This document shows, piece after piece, positions 26,138 to 34,537 of a stretch of 64,000 bases of DNA. Source of the stretch: Ardenticatenaceae bacterium (GTDB lineage: Bacteria > Chloroflexota > Anaerolineae > Promineifilales > Promineifilaceae); the NCBI GenBank assembly GCA_020634565.1, contig JACKBN010000004.1, forward strand, positions 186,001 through 250,000, read 5' to 3'. Under the pieces are notes generated by a model. It was given only the letters and a program-made list of their open reading frames with translations, searched no databases and was not told the origin of the DNA. The stretch's first letter is position 1. The number at the start of each line of letters is the position of its first letter. Made by a program: the position numbers and the translations under genes.

Positions 26138-27883
26138 TCAGACGCTCCCCCATAAGATGAGCAGAACCAGCAACAGCCCGGCGAGAATGCCCACAACATT
26201 CCAGTTGAGCTGCCCGGTTTGTGTTTTTTGCAGCAGAGCTCCGGCCCGCTGCGCCCCAATGGTGAGGCCGTGGTTGATAGATTCAAAGCCAAAGCTGTTA
26301 ACGGCCGTTTTCTCCAACCAGCCCAACTTTGCCACGATGCCGCGCAGCTGTTCCCGCTGCCACCAAATGACCATGCCCAACAAAACGACGGCGAGAGCAA
26401 CGGCCGTTCCCCAACTCATCAGCTCGGTAACCATTTCGCCAAGGGTCAGGGCGTGCAGTTCGTGGAAGGGCAGCGTGTTGTGCAGAACGTAGCTTAGCGG
26501 CCCGGCCAGCAGCCAGGAAGTGAGCGTGCCCACCGCCAGTAAAACCAGCGGAATGCTCATCGCAGCTGACAGCGGATGCAGATGATACTTTTGCCGCGCC
26601 TCGCCCCAGAAAACGAGCCAGGTCATGCGGCTGGTGTAAACGGCCGTTAAGCCCGCGCCAATCAGCAAACCCGCATACGCCCACCACATTTCTGATTTCA
26701 ACCCCGCTTCCAGAATCAATTCCTTGCTCCAGAAGCCGTTAACCGGCGGCAGTCCGGCCAGCGCCAGCGCACCGACCACAAAGACATTGCGCAGCAGCGG
26801 CATTTTTGCACCCAGGCCACCCATTAACCGCATGTCGCGGGTGCCCAGCGTGTGGATAATCGCGCCCGCCGCCAGGAAGAGCATCGCTTTGAACAGGGCA
26901 TGGCTCAGCAGGTGAAACTGGCTGGCAAAGATGCCGCCCAGCCCGACGGCCGTTACCATGTATCCCAGCTGGCTAATCGTTGAGTAAGCTAGAACGCGCT
27001 TCAAATCGTAGGTGGTCAGGGCCATGATACCGGTGAGCAGTACCGACAGCAGCCCGACGATGACAACGGCCGTTCGCCAACCCGCCACTTCCGCAAATGC
27101 CGGATACAGCCGGGCCAGCAGGTAAACGCCCGCGTTCACCATTGTTGCTGCGTGGATGAGGGCACTCACCGGGGTGGGCGCTTCCATCGCGTCCGGCAGC
27201 CAGGTGTAAAACGGCACCTGGGCCGATTTGGCAGCCGCGGCGGCTAACGTGCTAAAGGCGAGCAGGGCGAGAACGGCCGTTGGTAAATTCCCGGCCTCGG
27301 CCAAAAACAGATCAATCTGGTAGCTGCCTAATTGTGCCTGCGCCACCAGCGCCAGCAGCAGCAGGCCAACGCCGCCCAACTGGGTGATGATCAGCGCCTT
27401 GATGCCGCCGCGCACCGCTGCCGGATTGTCGTTGTCGAAGGCGATGAGGGCGTAGGAGCAGAGCGCGGTGATCTCCCAGAAGATGAACAGCAGCAGCAGG
27501 CTGCCAGTGAGTACCAACCCGGCCATTGCGCCGATGAACAGCAGCACCAGCACGTAATAACGCCGCAGTTGGCCGTGACCCTTCATGTAAGAAACGGAGA
27601 AAATCACCGCCAAACTGCCGATAACGGTGGCCACGGCGGCCAGCAGCGTGCCCAGGCCATCGGGCACAAAGGTGAGTTCCCCCAAGATGCCTTGCGTGTT
27701 GAACTGGATAAAGGCCGTTGCTTCTGCCAGTGGCAGCAAAATCAGCGCGGCTACCCCGGCGGCAACGGCAAAGATTACTGCCAGAGCGTGTAGGAGGGAC
27801 GGCCGTTTTTCACCGACCAGCCACACCAGCAGTGCTCCCAGCCAGGGCAGTCCAATTGTGAGAATAATGAGAAACGCAGTCAT
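26138..27883 (-). CDS. NuoL/MrpA-like antiporter subunit
   Basis: 581 aa from the ATG at 27883, chosen because the membrane-helical N-terminus starts there; the frame extends to 27919 without support. Antiporter motifs: LFIFWEITALCSYALI (Glu), SAQVPFYTWLPDAMEAPTPVSALIHAATMVNAG and the lateral region to the C-terminus. This is the largest pump subunit of the complex. Seven ACGGCCGT octamers fall inside, one of the densest genes in the window. Confidence 0.9.
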   Translation of the reverse strand: MTAFLIILTIGLPWLGALLVWLVGEKRPSLLHALAVIFAVAAGVAALILLPLAEATAFIQFNTQGILGELTFVPDGLGTLLAAVATVIGSLAVIFSVSYMKGHGQLRRYYVLVLLFIGAMAGLVLTGSLLLLFIFWEITALCSYALIAFDNDNPAAVRGGIKALIITQLGGVGLLLLALVAQAQLGSYQIDLFLAEAGNLPTAVLALLAFSTLAAAAAKSAQVPFYTWLPDAMEAPTPVSALIHAATMVNAGVYLLARLYPAFAEVAGWRTAVVIVGLLSVLLTGIMALTTYDLKRVLAYSTISQLGYMVTAVGLGGIFASQFHLLSHALFKAMLFLAAGAIIHTLGTRDMRLMGGLGAKMPLLRNVFVVGALALAGLPPVNGFWSKELILEAGLKSEMWWAYAGLLIGAGLTAVYTSRMTWLVFWGEARQKYHLHPLSAAMSIPLVLLAVGTLTSWLLAGPLSYVLHNTLPFHELHALTLGEMVTELMSWGTAVALAVVLLGMVIWWQREQLRGIVAKLGWLEKTAVNSFGFESINHGLTIGAQRAGALLQKTQTGQLNWNVVGILAGLLLVLLILWGSV

Positions 27884-27904
27884 AAAAACGCAACCTTTAA
27901 TCTG

Positions 27905-27998
27905 CCGAAAAAAGGACACGGATGAACACAGATAAACACAGATTTTTACTCTTGTAATTCTCGGTGAGCTCTGTGTTCTCTGTGGCTTTTTCGGTAAA
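27905..27998. repeat. Intergenic tandem-inverted repeat, CACAGA family
   Basis: ACACGGATGAACACAGATAA-type units are followed by the complementary CTCTGTGTTCTCTGTGGC. It lies between the NuoK-like and NuoL-like genes of the hydrogenase operon. Confidence 0.55.
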
Positions 27999-27999
27999 G

Positions 28000-28308
28000 T
28001 TAACCTTTTAAGGAAGCTAGTTGATGCAAATCCAGCGTGCCGCAGCGACGCTGCACCTGCACCGCCAGGGCCAGACCAATCACCGCAACCACGGTGTCGG
28101 CCACAATGACGGTTGCCGCCAAACTTTGCGACAAGTTGATTTGGCCGTTGTATTTGCCAGCGACAACCAGGGCGAGAACGGCCGTTTTCACCAACAGCTG
28201 TAGCACCAGCACAATCTTGATTAAATTGCGCGTCACCAGCAGGCCGTAGAGGCTGACGCCCAGCAGGCCCAAAATGGCAAACAGGGCAATCTTAATGGGC
28301 AGGAACAT
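28000..28308 (-). CDS. NuoK/MrpC-like hydrogenase membrane subunit
   Basis: 102 aa with three helices. The pattern SLYGLLVTRNLIKIVLVLQLLVKTAVL and NLSQSLAATVIVADTVVAVIGLALAV matches NuoK/MnhC, including the conserved acidic residue in the third helix (ADTVV). Its start overlaps the upstream DUF4040-like gene by 17 nt. Confidence 0.85.
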   Translation of the reverse strand: MFLPIKIALFAILGLLGVSLYGLLVTRNLIKIVLVLQLLVKTAVLALVVAGKYNGQINLSQSLAATVIVADTVVAVIGLALAVQVQRRCGTLDLHQLASLKG

Positions 28309-28837
28309 CGGCCACCTCCTCGAAGACGGGCTCTTCTGGTTGGACCTGAACCGGCTTCTTCACCGGCACCAGCTCTTCGGTGAGCAGGCCCAGCAGGCCC
28401 AGCACGCCGGCAAAAATCAGAGCCACTTGCAGCCAGACATCCACCGCCCGCTGCTCCCACATCACCGTGGCGAAGTCAGCTTCGGCGGCGGCGGGGGCCG
28501 GGGTGGGGGCTGGCAAAATGAAGTATGTCAGGAGAATAATGACAAAAAGGATAAGGCTGGCGGCCAGGGGACGGGGCACGATGGTGGGCAAATCTTCGGT
28601 TAGCTCACCGGCGACGCTGATGGCAAAGACAAACAGCACGGTCACCAAACCCGCGCCGACGCTTAGCTCAATCACAGCCACATCGGGGGCACCCAGCAGG
28701 AAGAGCATCACGGCCAACTGCATACTGACGGCGGCCAGCCAGAGCGCTGCCGTGATAAGGCGTGGGGCGCGAATGGCTTGCAAAGCACCGACAATCATGC
28801 CAACGGCCAAGATGCCGTAAACAATTGATTGAAGCAT
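28292..28837 (-). CDS. MrpB/MbhD-like (DUF4040) hydrogenase membrane subunit
   Basis: 181 aa. Residues ~1-80 are three helices with IELSVGAGLVTVLFVFA, the DUF4040 pattern of MbhD/MrpB and distantly NuoJ. A further helical pair (~95-155) and an acidic Pro-rich tail follow. First gene of the ten-gene operon: TAGGAG lies 8-9 nt before the ATG, and a Rex-like site lies 147 bp further upstream. Confidence 0.8.
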   Translation of the reverse strand: MLQSIVYGILAVGMIVGALQAIRAPRLITAALWLAAVSMQLAVMLFLLGAPDVAVIELSVGAGLVTVLFVFAISVAGELTEDLPTIVPRPLAASLILFVIILLTYFILPAPTPAPAAAEADFATVMWEQRAVDVWLQVALIFAGVLGLLGLLTEELVPVKKPVQVQPEEPVFEEVADVPAH

Positions 28838-28983
28838 AGGTGATGGCTCCTAAAGCGGATAAGCAGTCGGATGCACGCACCCCAAACCAGGGCGGGGATG
28901 TCGAAGCGACTGCCTGGTAAGGTAAAGACAAAAACACGTTTACTTGTCCTACTTGGACTATAGGACTTCGTTATTATGCCAGA

Positions 28984-29001
28984 AAGTGATAAATTTCACA
29001 A
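28984..29001. promoter_or_regulatory. Rex-like operator
   Basis: On the minus strand TTGTGAAATTTATCACTT, an imperfect palindrome close to the Rex consensus TTGTGAAnnnnTTCACAA. It lies between the divergent hydrogenase operon and the hydrolase at 29132. Rex senses the NADH/NAD+ ratio and commonly controls fermentative and hydrogenase genes. The match was made by eye. Confidence 0.45.
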
Positions 29002-29131
29002 ATGGGAATTGAGGAAAATCACTAGATTGGAAAATGCGCAGATTTGCTCCGTTTGCTAACCGTCTGATGGCAAATTTGTTATGATTGGGGAAGCTGTAAG
29101 TGAGTTCTGTTGAGGTCGTACTAAAGATATT

Positions 29132-29956
29132 ATGTTAAATTACCCCTATCCCGAAATTTCCCGTTTTGAGCTGGATGCCCTTGGTATTCACACAAGTTAT
29201 TATGAGCTCGGTAAGCCAAACGGCCGCCCCATTCTTTTGCTGCATGGCATGTCCACCTCGGCGGACAGCTTTCGTGAGACGATGCACGGGCTGGCCGATG
29301 ACCACTGGCTGATTGCGCCGGACATCCCTGGTTTTGGCTATACGGCTTCAACGACGCCCTATAACTTTCCCCATTTGGTAGAGTGGCTGGCGGGGTTTTG
29401 CCAGGCGCTGCATTTGCCGCCGGTGGTGCTGTTGGGGCACTCTTTTGGCGGTACGCTGGCGGTGACGTACGCGGCTGATTACCCGGAACAGGTAGAAAAG
29501 TTGCTGCTCTTAGCGCCTGCTGTGCTCTCTTCGGCCAACTATCCAGAATTTGTGAAGCGGATTGGAGTGGGGCTGGGTTTGATTGATTTGGGATCGGCCG
29601 TGTCGCAGTCGAAGCTGTGGGTGCGGCGGCAGATTAAGACCCCGTTTTACAATCCAGACCTGATGCATGACTCGATTTGGGATCGGCGGCTGGCGGATTA
29701 TGAGCTGGCGCGGCAGTCGGCAGATGTGCTGAAGGCGTCGGCGTTTCATGATTTACGGCCGTCTTTGGCAGGCATTCAGCATGAAATTTGTATGATCTGG
29801 GGCGAAAATGACGGCGTTGTGCCGTCTGCGGATGCCAGCGTGCTGGCTGGCCATTTCCCCAACAGCCAAACCCACATTTTGCCGGAATGCGGCCATGCGC
29901 CGATGCTGGAGAAGCAGGTTGAGGTTCAGGCGATTGCGCGGCAGTTTCTAGCGTAA
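29132..29956 (+). CDS. Alpha/beta hydrolase
   Basis: 274 aa. Visible are LLLHGMSTSADSF (oxyanion), DIPGFGYT, the nucleophile elbow GHSFGG, acid in GENDGVVP and His in ECGHAPM. This is the compact MhpC/BphD-like layout with a helical cap at ~125-190. Substrate unknown. It is divergent from the hydrogenase operon and shares the ~290-bp region containing the Rex-like site. It is followed by the LOG gene on the same strand. Confidence 0.85.
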   Translation: MLNYPYPEISRFELDALGIHTSYYELGKPNGRPILLLHGMSTSADSFRETMHGLADDHWLIAPDIPGFGYTASTTPYNFPHLVEWLAGFCQALHLPPVVLLGHSFGGTLAVTYAADYPEQVEKLLLLAPAVLSSANYPEFVKRIGVGLGLIDLGSAVSQSKLWVRRQIKTPFYNPDLMHDSIWDRRLADYELARQSADVLKASAFHDLRPSLAGIQHEICMIWGENDGVVPSADASVLAGHFPNSQTHILPECGHAPMLEKQVEVQAIARQFLA

Positions 29957-30012
29957 GTTTCCAAGTTTGCAAATGTCAAGTGTCAACGTGAAAACCTGAC
30001 ACTTGAACACCT
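29955..30012. repeat. Intergenic tandem-inverted repeat, AAGTGTCA family
   Basis: CAAATGTCAAGTGTCAACGTG is followed by the complementary CCTGACACTTGAACACCTGATCAC. It spans the end of the hydrolase gene and the leader of the LOG gene. Confidence 0.5.
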
Positions 30013-30032
30013 GATCACTTTGAAGGAGTCCG

Positions 30033-30578
30033 ATGAATAAACGCATCATCTCTGTTTTTGGCAGCTCGGCACCGCAGCGGGGGAGCGCGGCTTTTGTTGA
30101 GGCACAGCGTGTTGGGCAACTGTTGGCGGAGGCTGGTTTTGCGGTGGCCACTGGCGGCTATGTGGGGACGATGACGGCCGTTTCCCAAGGCGCGTCTGAT
30201 GCGGGCGGGCATGTCATCGGCGTAACGTGCGACCAGATTGAGCAGTTTCGGCCCATCGGCCCCAATCGCTGGGTGCAGGAAGAGATTCGCTATCCAACGC
30301 TGCGTGAGCGGCTGCTGCATCTGGTCACCAAAAGCGACGGCATCATTGTGCTGCCCGGTGGCATCGGCACGCTGTCTGAGATGACGCTGGCGTGGAGCTT
30401 TTTGCAGGTGGGCGAGGTGGCGGCGCAGCCGTTGGTGTTGCTGGGCGACCTGTGGCGGCAAACCATCGAGGCGTTTTACACGACGGAATATGTGCGCGAA
30501 AAAGATATGAAGCTGTTGTCATTTGCGGATGATGCGGAAACGGCCGTTGCGCACATAGTGGATTATTTTCAGAAATAG
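30033..30578 (+). CDS. LOG-family protein (nucleoside 5'-monophosphate phosphoribohydrolase)
   Basis: 181 aa. The Rossmann-like LOG fold is marked by VFGSS near the N-terminus, ATGGYVGTM and PGGIGTLSEM, the PGGxGTxxE signature of LOG enzymes (formerly annotated as lysine decarboxylases). Related enzymes release the base from cytokinin riboside monophosphates or other nucleotides. Bacterial substrates are usually not known. A GAAGGAG site lies 6 nt before the ATG. The last ACGGCCGT encodes ETAVAH in the C-terminal helix. Confidence 0.85.
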   Translation: MNKRIISVFGSSAPQRGSAAFVEAQRVGQLLAEAGFAVATGGYVGTMTAVSQGASDAGGHVIGVTCDQIEQFRPIGPNRWVQEEIRYPTLRERLLHLVTKSDGIIVLPGGIGTLSEMTLAWSFLQVGEVAAQPLVLLGDLWRQTIEAFYTTEYVREKDMKLLSFADDAETAVAHIVDYFQK

Positions 30579-30591
30579 GAGGAAGAGACTG

Positions 30592-30640
30592 GAGATTGGA
30601 GATTGGAGATTGCGGCGTTGAATCTCCAATCTCCAATCTC
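30592..30640. repeat. Perfect 20-bp tandem-inverted repeat, GGAGATT family
   Basis: The arms at 30592-30611 and 30621-30640 are perfect reverse complements, each made of the GGAGATT unit repeated in tandem; the loop is 9 nt. It separates the LOG and isopentenyl phosphate kinase genes, so read-through could be reduced or the mRNA processed here. Confidence 0.7.
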
Positions 30641-30652
30641 TAATCTCCCCAA

Positions 30653-31450
30653 ATGGATACCATTTTTCTAAAACTCGGCGGTTCGTTGATTACGGACAAG
30701 ACGCAGGTGGAAACGGTGCGGACGGATGTGCTGGCGCGGCTGGCGAATGAAATTGCGCAGGCGCGGCGGGAAAATCCGGCATTGCGACTGTTGCTGGGGC
30801 ACGGCAGCGGTTCGTTTGGGCACGTGGCGGCAGCCAGGCGGGGCACGCGCCAGGGCGTGGCGGACGCGGAAGATTGGCGGGCGTTTGCCGAAGTGAGTGA
30901 CGCGGCAGCGCGGCTGAACCGGCAGGTGTTGGCGGCACTGCTCGGTGCGGATGTGCCTGCCGTGAGTTTGCAGCCGTCGGCGTCGGTGGGGTGTGTAGAC
31001 GGCCGTATTCAAACCATCGCCACGCAGCCCGTAAAGTCGGCTCTGGCAGCGGGCATCGTGCCGGTGGTGTATGGGGATGTGGCCTTTGATTCTGTGCGTG
31101 GCGGCACGATTGTCTCTACGGAAGAGGTGATGATGGCGCTGGCGGGGGAAATACGGCCGTCCTGGTTGCTGCTGGCGGGGGAAACAACCGGCGTTTACGA
31201 TCAGTCCGGGCAGGTGATTCCGGCCATCAGTCGGGCCAACTATGCCGAAATTGAAGCGGCCCTCGGCGGTTCGCGCGGCACGGACGTAACCGGCGGCATG
31301 GTGAGCAAGGTGCAGAGCATGTTGGCGTTGGTTGACCAGTTTCCGCAGCTATCGATTCGTATTTTTTCAGGGTTGGAACCGGGCAATTTGGGGCAAACGT
31401 TGCAGCAGCCGGCGCAGGCTGGCGGAACCCTGATTCATAGCAGGCTTTAG
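30653..31450 (+). CDS. ipk: Isopentenyl phosphate kinase (amino acid kinase fold)
   Basis: 265 aa. The N-terminus FLKLGGSLITDK binds phosphate, and GHGSGSFGH carries the His (residue 57) that marks isopentenyl phosphate kinases among amino acid kinases. The C-terminus has DVTGGMVSKVQ. The enzyme makes IPP from isopentenyl phosphate, the last step of archaeal-type and some Chloroflexota mevalonate routes. No other mevalonate gene is in the window. It converges with the foreign-looking gene at 31447 with a 4-nt overlap of stops. Three octamer copies. Confidence 0.85.
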   Translation: MDTIFLKLGGSLITDKTQVETVRTDVLARLANEIAQARRENPALRLLLGHGSGSFGHVAAARRGTRQGVADAEDWRAFAEVSDAAARLNRQVLAALLGADVPAVSLQPSASVGCVDGRIQTIATQPVKSALAAGIVPVVYGDVAFDSVRGGTIVSTEEVMMALAGEIRPSWLLLAGETTGVYDQSGQVIPAISRANYAEIEAALGGSRGTDVTGGMVSKVQSMLALVDQFPQLSIRIFSGLEPGNLGQTLQQPAQAGGTLIHSRL

Positions 31451-32214
31451 AAATCTACTCCTGAGTATAAAAGCAGAGACCAATTTTCATAAGATTGCTT
31501 GAAATCTTCTAAGAGCCATCCCCCAAGTGTTAATGAATTCTCGTGGGAAATGTAGACGATGGCCTCAAAATCTTTGGTTGTCCAGAAGACTTCTGAACCG
31601 GGAAAGAAGAGATTCTCTCCCTTGATAACCTCAATTTCCCTTTCTTCTCCAACTTCCGGTAGCTCATAGACTCGATTTTCGTTTCTTGCGGCTAATAAAT
31701 TTGGCAATAATTCCCACGCAGAACTATGAACGAACTTTTTAGCATCAAAAGCTAAAATCCCCTCAACTTGAACATCCGTTAAAGGATACCAATACCTGTT
31801 TTTTTGCTCACATTTCCAACGATTTTCTAACTCTCTCCAAATGGCCTCGCTTTCCTTTTGTGTCAAAACGCGCTGATAGGGAAGAGGCTGGATATTTGCC
31901 AGATCATTTTCTGTTAAAGATTGAATAAATTCAGAAAAAGAATCTCGCTCCATCTGAATGATTTTTTTAAATTCGGGAATTTTCTGCAAAGATGTTATGA
32001 AACCATTCTCGGCAATTTGACCAGCGTGAGCCATTAAATTCTTCGCTTCTTGAACATCTTCAAAATCTGACGGCGTGAATCTTTCTATTTCAGCGCGGAT
32101 AGCATCAATTGCCTGAAATCGTGTGGAGATTTCTTTTCCAACTTTGTGTAATTCTGCATACCTATTAATGCAGTATCTTCGAGCAGCGGTATGGAATGCT
32201 GTGATTGTGTCCAT
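31447..32214 (-). CDS. Hypothetical protein, compositional outlier
   Basis: 255 aa, not recognised. The DNA is clearly more AT-rich than its neighbours and contains no ACGGCCGT, while genes on both sides do. The protein is soluble, helical in its first half (EKISTRF, AEIERF, LMAHAGQ) and richer in aromatic residues later (YWYPLTDVQVEGILAF, EVFWTTKDFEAIVYISH). Its stop overlaps that of the kinase gene by 4 nt. Recent transfer is likely. No mobility gene is adjacent. Confidence 0.65.
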   Translation of the reverse strand: MDTITAFHTAARRYCINRYAELHKVGKEISTRFQAIDAIRAEIERFTPSDFEDVQEAKNLMAHAGQIAENGFITSLQKIPEFKKIIQMERDSFSEFIQSLTENDLANIQPLPYQRVLTQKESEAIWRELENRWKCEQKNRYWYPLTDVQVEGILAFDAKKFVHSSAWELLPNLLAARNENRVYELPEVGEEREIEVIKGENLFFPGSEVFWTTKDFEAIVYISHENSLTLGGWLLEDFKQSYENWSLLLYSGVDF

Positions 32215-32231
32215 ATTGTTTCTGTGGAAAA

Positions 32232-33665
32232 TCAGGAAAAATGAGTGTTGTTGTCGAGTTCGTCGGGGGGGATGAGCTTGAGGGGGATATGGTCGCCAGC
32301 GGGTGTGCCGGGTTGGTAGACGACCTGCGACGCACCGATGAGGGCGTCCCAGACGTCGCCCATGGTGTCGGCGAGGACAACGGGTTTGCCTAGCTGGTTA
32401 GCGATGTCCTGCGGCGATAGATCGTCCAGAGCGATGCGGTCGGGGTGATCGAACATGACGCGGGGCAGCAGGATGAGGTCGCCGAGCTCGGTCGTTTGCA
32501 TTTGCGCCAGCACGTCAGCCCCCATGAGCAGCCCGGCGGTGGTGATGGTGCCGCCCAGCTTTTCATTTTTGATTTCCCGTACGGCGAGTTTTGTGCCGGT
32601 GAGATTTTGGAATTGAACGGCCGTTTCTCGCAAAGTTGGCGCAAACAAAGCCCCCGTTACCAATGTGAGCGATTTTTCGGAAACTTCTCCTTCCCAAGCG
32701 CCAATTTCTGCTTGCACTTCTTCCCATTCATCCAAAAAGTTGCGCACCATGCCCAGGCCGTTTTCGTGCAGTTCCTGACCGTCGTAGGCGTCCAGTTCCG
32801 GCACGGTGCGGTCGGTGACCAGATACCATTCGTCGGTGGGGTAGACGAAGCGAACACCAAACGCGTCTAAGAATTTTGGCTGCAAAGACTCGACATAATC
32901 TAGCGTTACGGCCGCTTCTTCCTTCGTGTGGGTGCGCATGCCATACTTGTGCTGCTTCGTCAGCCCCACGGGCACCACGCTGACGGATTGCACCGTTGGC
33001 CACAGCTCGGCCAAATCGTAGATAGATTGTTCTAGCAAACGGCCGTCATTTACCCCCGGCGTGACGACGATTTGGGTGTGGACTTCGATGCCGCGCTCGC
33101 CCAGCCAGCGCAGCTGTTCCAAAATGTCCGGTGCGGTTTTGTTGCGCAAGTAGCGGCGGCGGGCTTCCCAATCGGTGACGTGCACGGAGACGTAAAGCGG
33201 CGACAGGTGCATGGCTTCGATGCGCCACCAGTCATGCTCGTTCAGGTTGGTGAGGGTGACATAATGGCCAAAGAGGAAGCTGTAGCGGTAATCGTCGTCT
33301 TTTATGTAAAGTGTGCGGCGGAAACGCGGGGCCATTTGCAGCACAAAGCAAAATTCGCATAAATTGTTGCAGCGGCGAATGTCCGTGTCGAAGGTGGGAT
33401 GGGCAAATTCCAGGCCAAGCTGTTGGTTGTAGCGACGTTTGGCCTCGACCGTCAGTACCTCGCCACCACGTCTTACCGTTAGCGTAAATTCCTCTTCGGC
33501 AGCATAAAACTGCACGTCGATGACGTCTTCTACCGGGCTGCCGTTAATCGCCAGCAGTTCATCCCCGGCTTGCAGGCCCGCTTTGGCGGCTAAGCTGCCT
33601 GGTTCGATGGCCACAATCTGGCCACCAGTATAGGTGCTGAGGTCGATTTCTTGAAAAAGAGGCAT
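32232..33665 (-). CDS. PDZ-radical SAM DUF512-family protein
   Basis: 477 aa. Residues ~10-75 form a PDZ domain (IVAIEPGSLAAKAGLQAGDELLAINGSP). The cluster motif CNNLCEFCF (Cx3Cx2C) lies at ~100, and the C-terminal DUF512 region includes TLVTGALFAPTL and GDLILLPRVMF. This is the architecture of the TIGR03279 FeS protein of cyanobacteria and Gram-positives, with unknown reaction. The variant is normal in length. It is followed on the same strand by nothing closer than the foreign gene; cmk lies upstream. Confidence 0.88.
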   Translation of the reverse strand: MPLFQEIDLSTYTGGQIVAIEPGSLAAKAGLQAGDELLAINGSPVEDVIDVQFYAAEEEFTLTVRRGGEVLTVEAKRRYNQQLGLEFAHPTFDTDIRRCNNLCEFCFVLQMAPRFRRTLYIKDDDYRYSFLFGHYVTLTNLNEHDWWRIEAMHLSPLYVSVHVTDWEARRRYLRNKTAPDILEQLRWLGERGIEVHTQIVVTPGVNDGRLLEQSIYDLAELWPTVQSVSVVPVGLTKQHKYGMRTHTKEEAAVTLDYVESLQPKFLDAFGVRFVYPTDEWYLVTDRTVPELDAYDGQELHENGLGMVRNFLDEWEEVQAEIGAWEGEVSEKSLTLVTGALFAPTLRETAVQFQNLTGTKLAVREIKNEKLGGTITTAGLLMGADVLAQMQTTELGDLILLPRVMFDHPDRIALDDLSPQDIANQLGKPVVLADTMGDVWDALIGASQVVYQPGTPAGDHIPLKLIPPDELDNNTHFS

Positions 33666-33671
33666 GTTTCC

Positions 33672-33735
33672 GTAATCCGTGGTCGGTTATCCGTAAACGG
33701 TAAACCGATTACCGCTCACCGTTCACCGTTTACCG
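33672..33735. repeat. Intergenic repeat, CGGTAAAC family
   Basis: CCGTAAACGGTAAACCG and CCGTTCACCGTTTACCGG are partly complementary arrays of one unit. The repeat reaches into the 3' end of cmk, whose last residues (EPVNGER) are encoded by it. Confidence 0.5.
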
Positions 33736-34432
33736 GCTCCTGGATCATCTGCAAAATAGCGTTCACGATGGCCGCGGGTGGCTGGTCGGTGCTGTCGATG
33801 AGGATAGCGTCGGCGGCGGGGCGGAGTGGGGAGTGTGTGCGGCTGCTGTCGATTTGGTCGCGGCGTAGGACGTCGGCCAGGATGTCGTCGTAGTTGGCGA
33901 TGTGGCCCTGCTCAGAGCGGTCGCGGGTGCGGCGGCGAGCGCGCTCCTCGGCGCTGGCGGTGATGTACAGCTTGAGCGGCGCATCGGGCATGACTACTGT
34001 GCCGATGTCGCGCCCGACCATGACGACCGCGCCCCGTTCGCCAAAAGCGCGTTGGCGCTTGACCATCTCTTGGCGCACGCCCAGGTAGCTGGAAACCTGC
34101 GAGACGTTGGCGTCCACGGCGGGGGTGCGCAGCTCCCAGGTGATGTCCTGGCCAGCGACGTGTACGGTGTAGTGACGGCCGTCTGCTTCTTCGTCACGCA
34201 CCGGATAAATTTCCATTTGGATGTCGTGGGCCAGTTGGGTAACGGCCGTTTCATCCCCAATATCAATGTTTTGCTGCAAAGCCGCCCAGGTGACCGCGCG
34301 ATACATGCAGCCGGTGTCCAGATACAAATAGTTCAACTGCTCCGCCAGCAGCCGCCCGACGGTTGATTTACCGGAAGCGGCTGGACCGTCGATGGCGATC
34401 ATGGCCATAGGTTCTGTTGGTTCTGTTGCCAA
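33716..34432 (-). CDS. cmk: Cytidylate kinase
   Basis: Transfers phosphate from ATP to CMP/dCMP. The P-loop GPAASGKST is at ~15-23, followed by YLYLDTGCMYRAVTWAAL (substrate lid), VVMVGRDIGTVVMPDA and the LID RRTRDRSEQ. The first codon at 34432 is TTG with GAGGA ~8 nt upstream, a better ribosome site than that of the downstream ATGs at 34408 and 34402, so a TTG start is plausible. It is in line with rluB and scpB, the usual order. Octamers at two places encode PSAD/TAVT-type peptides. Confidence 0.92.
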   Translation of the reverse strand: MATEPTEPMAMIAIDGPAASGKSTVGRLLAEQLNYLYLDTGCMYRAVTWAALQQNIDIGDETAVTQLAHDIQMEIYPVRDEEADGRHYTVHVAGQDITWELRTPAVDANVSQVSSYLGVRQEMVKRQRAFGERGAVVMVGRDIGTVVMPDAPLKLYITASAEERARRRTRDRSEQGHIANYDDILADVLRRDQIDSSRTHSPLRPAADAILIDSTDQPPAAIVNAILQMIQEPVNGER

Positions 34433-34450
34433 TACAAATTCCTCGAATTT

Positions 34451-34535
34451 TCACCCTCACCCCAACCCTCTCCCTCAAAGGGAGAGGGAGCTTTTTCCCT
34501 TCCCCCTCTTAGGGGGAGGGCTAGGGTGGGGGTTG
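34451..34535. repeat. Compound CCCTC hairpin repeat
   Basis: Nested palindromes: CTCTCCCT/AGGGAGAG and CCCCCT/AGGGGG inside an outer pair CACCCTCACCCCAACC/GGTGGGGGTTGG. It separates rluB from cmk. This type of CCCTCACCCC repeat is also common in other bacterial genomes. Confidence 0.65.
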
Positions 34536-34537
34536 GT

